DNA from: RBG-16-66-20 sp036560705
GTDB lineage: Bacteria; Pseudomonadota; Gammaproteobacteria; Burkholderiales; SG8-39
Assembly: GCA_036560705.1 (NCBI GenBank)
Contig: DATBQR010000092.1
Coordinates: 19,802-83,801 of the forward strand
Direction: 5' to 3'
DNA: 64,000 nt
Positions within the stretch are counted from its first letter, which is position 1; each line of letters begins with the position of its first letter. The translations under genes and the position numbers were made by a program. The notes under the pieces were generated by a model. The model made no database searches, had not been told where the DNA came from, and saw only the letters and a list, made by a program, of their open reading frames with translations. Positions 58,786 to 64,000 of this stretch are shown here, one piece after another.

Positions 58786-59970
58786 TTACCCCCTGCGCCG
58801 CTGCCCGGGCTGCCGCGTTTCGCGCCGCTGGTGGGAGGCGGGCTCCAGCCCCGGGATCACCATCATGCTGACCACGTTGCCGGTGAAGCGTTCGATCTGG
58901 CGCACCAGGTGGCGGTCGGCGTGGCCGAGGAAAGTCACCGCGACCCCCGCGCGTCCCGCGCGCCCGGTGCGGCCGATGCGGTGCACGTAGTCCTCGGCCT
59001 GGCGCGGCGCGTCGTAGTTCACCACCAGGTTGATGCCCGGCACGTCGATGCCGCGCGCGGCGACGTCCGTCGCGACCAGCACCTTCATCTTGCCGTCGCG
59101 CAGGCGCTGCAGCATCTGGCTGCGTTCGCGCTGGCGCATGTCGCCGTGCAGCGCGCCCACGTCGAAACCCTTGCCGAGCAGCTCGCCCGAAAGGTCCTCG
59201 GCGGCGCGCTTGGTGGCGGTGAAGACCAGCGTCTGGTCGACTTCCTCTTCGCGCAGCAGCGTATCGAGCATGCGCACCTTGTGCGCGTGGTTGTCGGCGA
59301 CCAGCGCGTGCTGCGTGATGTCCGGCTTGGTTTCCGCCACGCGCGCGATGGCGATGCGCTTGGCGTTCCGCGTCACGCGCTGCGCGAGGTGGCCGACGAT
59401 GCCTTCGAGCGTCGCCGAGAACAGCAGCGTCTGGCGCTCCTTCGGGATGCGCGCGACGATGGCGTCGATCTCCTCCTGGAAGCCCATGTCGAGCATGCGG
59501 TCGGCTTCGTCCAGCACCAGCAGCTCGACGCGCCCGAGGTTCACGGTGCGGCGGTCCATGTGGTCCTTGAGGCGTCCCGGCGTGGCGATGACGATGTCCA
59601 CCGGCCGCGACAGCTGCTTCAGCTGCAGGCCGTAGGGCATGCCGCCCACCAGGCTCGCCGTGCGCATGCGCTGCGTGGCGCCGTAGCCGTGCGCGGATTT
59701 CTGCACCTGCAGCGCGAGTTCGCGCGTCGGCGTCAGCACCAGCACGCGCGGGCCGCTGCCGGCGATGGCGGCGGGCGCGTACAGGCGCTGCAGCGCGGGC
59801 AGCAGGAACGCGGCGGTCTTGCCCGAGCCGGTCTGCGAGGACACCAGCAGGTCGCCGCCGGCGAGGGCGGCGGGAATCGCCTCGCGCTGCACGGGCGTGG
59901 GCTCCGTGTAGCCGAGCGCGGTGAGGGTGGCGAGGAGGGACGGGTCGAGGCCGAGCGACGAGAAGCTCAT
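58786..59970 (-). CDS. DEAD-box ATP-dependent RNA helicase, RhlE-type
   Basis: A 394-residue DEAD-box helicase. Motifs in order: Q motif PTPVQREAIP, Walker A SQTGSGKTAAF, PTRELALQ, TPGRL, DEAD in LVLDEADRMLDMGF, SAT, then TDVAARGIDVPG and HRIGRTGRAGR. The C-terminal tail is short and basic (QRRETRQPGQRRRG). These proteins remodel RNA during ribosome assembly, decay or cold growth. ATG 59970 is chosen because AAGGAA lies 5 bases upstream and the helicase domain starts at once; the frame is open to 60030. Confidence 0.92.
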   Translation of the reverse strand: MSFSSLGLDPSLLATLTALGYTEPTPVQREAIPAALAGGDLLVSSQTGSGKTAAFLLPALQRLYAPAAIAGSGPRVLVLTPTRELALQVQKSAHGYGATQRMRTASLVGGMPYGLQLKQLSRPVDIVIATPGRLKDHMDRRTVNLGRVELLVLDEADRMLDMGFQEEIDAIVARIPKERQTLLFSATLEGIVGHLAQRVTRNAKRIAIARVAETKPDITQHALVADNHAHKVRMLDTLLREEEVDQTLVFTATKRAAEDLSGELLGKGFDVGALHGDMRQRERSQMLQRLRDGKMKVLVATDVAARGIDVPGINLVVNYDAPRQAEDYVHRIGRTGRAGRAGVAVTFLGHADRHLVRQIERFTGNVVSMMVIPGLEPASHQRRETRQPGQRRRG

Positions 59971-60099
59971 GATTTCCTTGGTTGGCCGGGAAGCAGCTGC
60001 CAAACCGAAGGGAGCTTGCCGGGGAATCAAACTGCGAGGGCCCGCACTCTACGCGTACACGAGGGAAATAGCGAGGTTTTTCTGTAAAGTCTCGTGCGC

Positions 60100-60531
60100 A
60101 TGGCCATGAAACGCATCATTCTCGACACCAACATCTGGCTCGACTGGCTGGTATTCAACGATGCGTCCCTGCTTTATCTGAAAAAAGAAGTTTCAGAAGG
60201 GCGGGCGGAAGTCTTCATCGACGCCGCCTGCGAAGCGGAACTCGAGCGCGTGCTCGCCTATCCGTTGGGCAAGCACAGCATCGATGCCGCGGCGCAGGTC
60301 GCCTGCCTTGCCGAAGCGCGCCGCATCGCGCGCCGTATCGAGACCGCTGCCTCCGAAGCGGAGCGCAAGCAGCTGCCGCTCTGCCGCGATCAGGACGACC
60401 AGAAGTTCCTCGAACTCGCGCTCGCCGCCGGCGCGCAGTTCCTCGTCACCAAGGACCACGCGCTGCTGGAGCTCGCGCGGCGCACCAAGCCTTTCCGCAT
60501 CGTCACGCCGGCGAAATTCCCGGCGCACTAG
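60100..60531 (+). CDS. PIN domain protein, putative toxin
   Basis: A 143-residue PIN-fold protein of the putative-toxin PIN family. Acidic residues of the nuclease site: Asp in ILDTNIWLDW near residue 9, Glu in CEAELERVL near 48, and Asp in CRDQDDQKFLELAL near 96 and KDHALLELA near 116. PIN nucleases cut RNA, often as VapC-like toxins. No antitoxin-sized gene precedes or follows, so its role is open. ATG 60100 or 60106; GTG 60094 is also in frame. A possible TAAAGT -10 lies upstream. Confidence 0.8.
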   Translation: MAMKRIILDTNIWLDWLVFNDASLLYLKKEVSEGRAEVFIDAACEAELERVLAYPLGKHSIDAAAQVACLAEARRIARRIETAASEAERKQLPLCRDQDDQKFLELALAAGAQFLVTKDHALLELARRTKPFRIVTPAKFPAH

Positions 60532-60549
60532 GCCGGGGACGGAGGCGCC

Positions 60550-60879
60550 TCAGGCCTTCTTGGTGAAGGCCGTGCACCAGCCCTTGGCGTTGACCTGCTT
60601 GCCGGGGAAAATTTTGCACGGCGCCCAGGCGTCGCCCGCCTTGCCCTCGAACTGCGCGCAGCCCGAGCAGGCCTGGCCGGCCTGCCAGTTGGCGAACTTC
60701 TTCTTGTCCGCTTTCGTGGCGTCGTTCTTGTAGCCGAGCGCCACCGCCTGCGCGTCGCCCTCCGACACGTGCGGGGCGGCCTTGGCCTGGGCGGCGGCGT
60801 GGCCGGCGCGCGACAGCGCGGCGATCGACGCGAGCGCGAACGAACCGGTCATCAGGAATTTGCGGCGTTGGGGGGTCAT
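60550..60879 (-). CDS. high-potential iron-sulfur protein (HiPIP)
   Basis: A 109-residue protein with a Tat signal, RRKFLMTGSFALASIAALSR, sending the folded cluster protein to the periplasm. The mature part has the four cluster Cys in order: CSGC near residue 70, PCKIFP near 87 and GWCTAF near 101. HiPIPs carry single electrons, typically between bc1-type complexes and reaction centres, oxidases or other donors. It is divergent from the GIY-YIG-like gene and convergent with the PIN gene. Confidence 0.92.
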   Translation of the reverse strand: MTPQRRKFLMTGSFALASIAALSRAGHAAAQAKAAPHVSEGDAQAVALGYKNDATKADKKKFANWQAGQACSGCAQFEGKAGDAWAPCKIFPGKQVNAKGWCTAFTKKA

Positions 60880-60972
60880 GGCTGGCTCTCCTTGGCTGGG
60901 TTGGCTGGCTGCAGGCGAAAGGATATCCGACCGCGCGCCGCGCGGATTGGTTCCGGCGGTATCCTCCCGGCC

Positions 60973-61332
60973 ATGAAGCGCAAGGCCGCCAAGGCCGGGA
61001 AAAAGCGCCGCACCCGGCACCACCACAACGTCTACGTCATCGAGCTGGACGGCGCGGTGCTCAACCATGCGCGCTTCCGCAAGGCCAACCCGGACCGCGA
61101 CATGCTCAAGCCCTGCGTCTACGTCGGCTGCACCGGCCTCACGCCGGAGAAGCGCTTCGCCAAGCACAAGGCCGGCATCCAGGCCAACAGCTACGTGCAG
61201 CGCTACGGCCTGCGCCTCTTGCCCAGGCTCTACGCCTACGCCAACCCGATGCCCTACGACGCCGCGCGCGACATGGAAGTCGAGCTCGCCATCGCGCTGC
61301 AGGAGGAGGGCTACGCGGTGTGGCAAGCTTGA
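60973..61332 (+). CDS. GIY-YIG-like small protein
   Basis: A 119-residue basic protein. VYVIELD near residue 20, then CVYVGCTGLTPEKRFAKHKAG near 48 resemble the GIY-YIG nuclease core (the second motif as YVG, followed by R and H at catalytic-like positions). The N-terminus (MKRKAAKAGKKRRTRHHHN) is strongly basic and could bind nucleic acid. Whether it is an active nuclease is uncertain, since the expected later Glu is only tentatively EVELAIALQEEG. Confidence 0.68.
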   Translation: MKRKAAKAGKKRRTRHHHNVYVIELDGAVLNHARFRKANPDRDMLKPCVYVGCTGLTPEKRFAKHKAGIQANSYVQRYGLRLLPRLYAYANPMPYDAARDMEVELAIALQEEGYAVWQA

Positions 61333-61388
61333 TTTTTTCGTCGTCCCCGAGTGCTTTAATCGGGGACCCAGGTTTACCGGAGATTCCA

Positions 61389-61727
61389 ATGATCGCCCTG
61401 CGTGACACCCTGCGCAAATTCGTCGCCGAGCGCGACTGGGATAAATTTCATTCGCCCAAGAACCTCGCCATGGCGCTCAGCGTCGAGGCCGCCGAGCTGA
61501 TGGAGCACTTCCAGTGGCTCACCGAGGAGCAATCCCGGCGCCTCGCGCCGGAGAAGCTCGCCCAGGTGCGCGACGAAATGGCCGACGTGCTGGTTTACCT
61601 CGTGCGCCTGGCCGACAAGCTGGACGTCGACCTGCTCGACGCCGCGCAGAAGAAGATCGAAAAGAACGCGCTCAAGTATCCCGCCGACAAGGTGCGCGGC
61701 AGCATGAAGAAGTACAGCGACTACTGA
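61389..61727 (+). CDS. MazG-like nucleotide pyrophosphohydrolase
   Basis: A 112-residue all-alpha NTP pyrophosphohydrolase. The metal-binding ExxE...ExxD pattern is seen in LSVEAAELMEHFQWLTEE near residue 32 and VRDEMADVLVYLVRLAD near 66. Such enzymes hydrolyse non-canonical or signalling NTPs to NMP and PPi. ATG 61389 fits the family start (MIALRDTLRKFVAERDW); upstream in-frame sequence is unrelated. Convergent with the DUF5615 gene, 10 bases apart. Confidence 0.87.
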   Translation: MIALRDTLRKFVAERDWDKFHSPKNLAMALSVEAAELMEHFQWLTEEQSRRLAPEKLAQVRDEMADVLVYLVRLADKLDVDLLDAAQKKIEKNALKYPADKVRGSMKKYSDY

Positions 61728-61737
61728 CCGCCGCCGG

Positions 61738-62055
61738 TCAGGACAGTTCCAGGTCCAGGTATTGCCCGGGTTTAAGCGAGTCGGCGGCGGACGAGATCTC
61801 CCTCGTGACGCGCTCCAGGCGCGGCCAGCTGGTGGTCGGCAGGACAAGGATTGCGATGCGTCGGTCGGCCATGTTCTGCTGATGGCGCAGATGGCGGTCC
61901 GTGGTGATCAGCAGATCGAATTCCGCCTCTGCTTTCGCAAGCAGTTCGCCATTGCGCAGCGTTGACCAGCCCTTTTCATGGGCGGTTTCGACGCTGTGGC
62001 CGGGAAGGTGATGTCGCAGCGGAGCCGGCGTTCCCTGGTCGAACAGGATACGCAC
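61738..62055 (-). CDS. DUF5615 PIN-like protein, putative toxin
   Basis: A 105-residue PIN-like protein of the DUF5615 (Mut7-C related) family: MRILFDQGTPAPLRHHLPGH at the start with the first acidic residue, ELLAKAEAEFDLLITTDRHLRHQQN near residue 37 with further Asp, then RIAILVLPTTSW. Typically the toxin partner of DUF433 antitoxins, presumed RNases. It lies 12 bases downstream of the DUF433 gene. Confidence 0.83.
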   Translation of the reverse strand: MRILFDQGTPAPLRHHLPGHSVETAHEKGWSTLRNGELLAKAEAEFDLLITTDRHLRHQQNMADRRIAILVLPTTSWPRLERVTREISSAADSLKPGQYLDLELS

Positions 62056-62067
62056 GCGGCTACCGGA

Positions 62068-62286
62068 TCAGGCTGCTTGCAAGCTGCGGGCGGCGTGCTC
62101 GAGGACTGCTTCGGCCTGCGCGCGGGTAACACCCGGGAACCACGCCAGGAACTGGTCGAGCGTCGCACCGCTCTCCAGGTTCTCGAACAGCGCGCTCACC
62201 GGCACGCGCGAGCCGCGGAACGCCCACGCTCCGCTCAGCTTCTCGGGGTCGTGTTCTACGGCCTGGCAGGTCGTCCAGTCGAGCAT
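62068..62286 (-). CDS. DUF433 protein, putative antitoxin
   Basis: A 72-residue helix-turn-helix-like protein of the DUF433 family: DPEKLSGAWAFRGSRVPVSAL near residue 12 and ATLDQFLAWFPGVTRAQAEAVLEHA near 40. It precedes the DUF5615 toxin gene in the same transcript, the usual antitoxin-first order. It probably binds DNA and neutralises the toxin. Confidence 0.83.
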   Translation of the reverse strand: MLDWTTCQAVEHDPEKLSGAWAFRGSRVPVSALFENLESGATLDQFLAWFPGVTRAQAEAVLEHAARSLQAA

Positions 62287-62321
62287 GCGGCGATTCTACT
62301 CCCGGGTGTGGCAGGCCTGAT

Positions 62322-62924
62322 TCATACCATCCCCAGTTCTTTAAACTTCATATACAGCTCCCTGCACGCCCACGCATCCGTCGCCGCATAGGTCACCTGC
62401 TGGGCGGTGAGGCGCGGCGCCGCCCAGTTCGTCGTCTTCGCGCCCTTGGGAACGCGGAAGCCGAGAAAAATCCCGCAGAGGTTGCGCAGCCCCGTCTGCG
62501 CCATCCTGTGGCCCTGCGCCACCTTGCCCAGGTCGAGCACCGACGCCGGCGCGAGCGGAAACAGCATCTCCAGCTGGCGCAGGTCGTCCTTCACCGAAAT
62601 CCCCGCCTTGACGATCCCCGGCGCCGCGAAGATCTCCCGGATCGCCCCGGACACGTCCAGCTGCTGCAGCTGGAACAGGTACACCGCGCGGGCCGTGGCC
62701 ACCTGGAAGAGGCTCGGCTTGTGCACCTCGCCCACCCTGAACGCCGGCCGCGTCTCGGTATCCCAGCCGACGATGCTCTCGCGCTGGATGTCGTTCATCG
62801 CCCGGACGAGCTCCCGATGCGCCGCCACCAGCACCACCTCGCCCTCGTAGCGGGAGATGGGCAGGGCGGCCATGGCCTCGCGGGAGATTTCGCGGGGGAA
62901 GTCCTGCGGCGGGGCAGCGCTCAT
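62322..62924 (-). CDS. RNase D-like 3'-5' exonuclease
   Basis: A 200-residue DEDD exonuclease domain without the HRDC domains of full RNase D. The catalytic residues are D and E in VGWDTETRPAF near residue 53, D in KAGISVKDDLRQL near 110, and Y and D in TYAATDAWACREL near 183, the DEDDy type. It probably degrades RNA or DNA from the 3' end; the target is unknown. It lies upstream of the DUF433/DUF5615 pair on the same strand. Confidence 0.87.
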   Translation of the reverse strand: MSAAPPQDFPREISREAMAALPISRYEGEVVLVAAHRELVRAMNDIQRESIVGWDTETRPAFRVGEVHKPSLFQVATARAVYLFQLQQLDVSGAIREIFAAPGIVKAGISVKDDLRQLEMLFPLAPASVLDLGKVAQGHRMAQTGLRNLCGIFLGFRVPKGAKTTNWAAPRLTAQQVTYAATDAWACRELYMKFKELGMV

Positions 62925-62928
62925 CGGG

Positions 62929-63342
62929 TTACCAGTTCCAGTCCTTGGCGTGCCGTTCCCAGTCGATTTTCCGGATCTGGTTCAGCACCTCGGCATCGAT
63001 CGGCATCGCAAATTCGTTCTGGAACCAGGCCACCGCCAGCGACGAGTACGGCTCCGATCCGGGCCGGTTCAACTCGTTCGAACGGAAGTCGGCGACGCAG
63101 GTAATCGGCGGCAATTTCTCCTGCATCCTGCCGCTGGGAAGTTCAGTGATCGTCGGGGTCGGCTGAACGAGGAAAGGCTCGCAGCCCTCGACGGCAAGTT
63201 CCCGTGCTTCCTCGAGCAGCTGGTCAATTTCGTGCTGATTGACCCTCGCATCAAAGAATCCGTTCAGCATCCCGACATAGGTTCTGCCTTGCTGCAGCCT
63301 GCTCAGGCTGATTTCGCGTCCGGACGCCAGCACAAATTTCAT
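62929..63342 (-). CDS. hypothetical protein, 137 residues
   Basis: Not recognised. Soluble, starting MKFVLASGREISLSRLQQGR, with an acidic helix (EIDQLLEEARELAVEG) and a tryptophan-rich C-terminus (WERHAKDWNW). ATG 63342 is preferred; a GTG at 63357 adds five residues. It lies 4 bases upstream of the exonuclease gene, so co-transcribed. An immunity-type role would suit the accessory context but there is no direct evidence. Confidence 0.6.
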   Translation of the reverse strand: MKFVLASGREISLSRLQQGRTYVGMLNGFFDARVNQHEIDQLLEEARELAVEGCEPFLVQPTPTITELPSGRMQEKLPPITCVADFRSNELNRPGSEPYSSLAVAWFQNEFAMPIDAEVLNQIRKIDWERHAKDWNW

Positions 63343-63496
63343 GGTCCGATTATCCACTACCGCTGGAATTCCCCGATCCTCGAAAGGGCTACCCCGCTGC
63401 TGTCATCCGGATTGGCGCACGGCGCGTTCAAGAAGATCATGCGGAATGCGCCAACCGCCGGATCGGACCAATTCGTCGAGGAGCTGATCCTCACGG

Positions 63497-63517
63497 TGAT
63501 GGTATGATGCACCATCA
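63497..63517 (+). promoter_or_regulatory. dyad over the TumE start codon
   Basis: TGATGGT (63497-63503) and ACCATCA (63511-63517) are perfect 7-bp inverted arms around ATGATGC, which includes the ATG at 63504. A likely autoregulatory operator for the toxin-antitoxin operon. Confidence 0.5.
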
Positions 63518-63806
63518 GCCGGCACGGCAAGTGTTCCGTTACCGGTCGATCGAGGGCGGCGTGACGGTGGAGATGGTGATCTGGTCCCTGCCAAAGCCGT
63601 CGGCGGAGCGGCCGCATGGACTGAAGTACCGGCTGTACTGCGGCCGCGGCGGGCGCTGCATCGTCCGCTACGACAACGAGGCCGGCAAAGGCGACCACGG
63701 GCACTACGGCGATCGGGAAGAGACGTACGGCTTCACGTCGCTGGAAAAGCTGCTGAAGGATTTTCGCGAAGATTGCACCCGCCTGGCGGGATGGAGATGG
63801 CGATGA
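63504..63806 (+). CDS. TumE-like toxin (DUF6516)
   Basis: A 100-residue protein of the DUF6516/TumE family: EMVIWSLPKPSAERPHGLKYR near residue 23, YRLYCGRGGRCIVRYDNEAGKG and HYGDREETYGF, then LEKLLKDFREDC. The family is annotated as the toxin of TumE/TumA type II modules. ATG 63504 (or 63507) is chosen; the start lies inside a dyad. Its stop overlaps the next gene as ATGA, so toxin precedes antitoxin here. Confidence 0.83.
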   Translation: MMHHQPARQVFRYRSIEGGVTVEMVIWSLPKPSAERPHGLKYRLYCGRGGRCIVRYDNEAGKGDHGHYGDREETYGFTSLEKLLKDFREDCTRLAGWRWR

Positions 63807-64000
63807 ACCGGATCGAGATCGAGGTGCTGGGTTCTCAGGCGGCGCTCGCCGCCTTCACGCGCACCTGGCGGCAGGCGCGTGCCGGGCGCAAGGCGACGCC
63901 GCGGCTCGCCTTTGGCAGCATTGCGGAGCTGTTCAGCGCGGTGTCGGAAAAGCGGCTGGAACTGGTGCGTCACGTCGCGGGCGAAGAGGGGTTGCAGATC
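63803..64000 (+). CDS. TumA-like antitoxin / regulator, N-terminal part
   Basis: Partial: cut by the right edge after 66 residues. MNRIEIEVLGSQAALAAF and RLAFGSIAELFSAVSEKRLEL match the start of the HTH-containing partners of DUF6516 toxins; the helix-turn-helix itself should follow outside the window. It overlaps the toxin gene by four bases (ATGA). Confidence 0.72.
   Translation, partial: MNRIEIEVLGSQAALAAFTRTWRQARAGRKATPRLAFGSIAELFSAVSEKRLELVRHVAGEEGLQI

Noticed and set aside
63358..63507. Short plus-strand open stretch ending just inside the TumE start
   Set aside because: It reads like plausible protein (LAHGAFKKIMRNAPTAGSDQF), perhaps a remnant of a lost gene, but it has no start codon of its own with a ribosome site and no recognised family.

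Overview
The window is gene-dense, high-GC bacterial chromosome (roughly two thirds G+C by eye). Gene content points to a betaproteobacterium, probably Burkholderiales or a close relative: DUF2917 beside a GcvA-like LysR regulator, a fused MnmC, a high-potential iron-sulfur protein (HiPIP), DUF2889, and a FadE/FadA/FadB operon under a PsrA-like TetR protein. This placement is inference; no rRNA or tRNA gene is present to confirm it. No insertion sequence, prophage or CRISPR array was seen. No gap between genes exceeds 300 bases.

Layout. 1-4200: end of an O-acetylhomoserine sulfhydrylase, an alpha/beta hydrolase, a MATE exporter, a VanZ-like protein and a PA0069-type radical SAM protein. 4238-8164: a translationally coupled cassette MFS / D-threonine-aldolase-like enzyme / RidA / MFS. 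8169-9699: spermidine-synthase-like protein and TauE/SafE permease. 9696-16043: a long minus-strand run (56-aa protein, DUF2917, tautomerase, dienoyl-CoA-reductase-like SDR, NUDIX-MBL fusion, 87-aa protein, glutathione reductase, cyclopropane fatty acid synthase), divergent from a LysR gene. 17084-25383: assorted metabolic and housekeeping genes, including a haloalkane dehalogenase, a threonine dehydratase-like enzyme and dtd.

25408-35340 is devoted to acyl-CoA metabolism. A plus-strand kinase plus acyl-CoA dehydrogenase pair looks like a split version of the fused mammalian ACAD11. It converges on a minus-strand beta-oxidation operon (TetR, fadE, thiolase, fadB-type, YciA-type thioesterase) that has a readable promoter and a PsrA-type operator. 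35408-46250: Atm1-type ABC exporter, PBP7-like endopeptidase, an egtD with no egtB nearby, IclR, an FMN alpha-hydroxyacid oxidase, mnmC, mmsA, a TAXI binding protein that lacks a signal peptide, and an enoyl-CoA hydratase.

46296-50864: topoisomerase IV parE and parC with a small basic protein gene between them. 50903-52532: a winged-helix regulator whose start codon lies inside a 38-nt dyad, overlapping a membrane diguanylate cyclase gene. 52567-56919: lipoprotein phosphoesterase, exported alpha/beta hydrolase, DUF2889, then infA. 56963-64000 is more accessory: a glutaredoxin-like protein without active-site cysteine, a papain-like YiiX hydrolase, RhlE-type helicase, a lone PIN protein, HiPIP, a GIY-YIG-like protein, a MazG-like enzyme, a DUF433/DUF5615 pair, a RNase-D-like exonuclease and a TumE/TumA pair cut by the window edge.

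Most notable: the kinase/ACAD pair, the glutathione reductase with no ATG/GTG/TTG start directly behind an in-frame TAG, the dyad-embedded leaderless regulator, the cysteine-less glutaredoxin, the leaderless TAXI protein, and recurring short AT-rich codon islands inside many genes.
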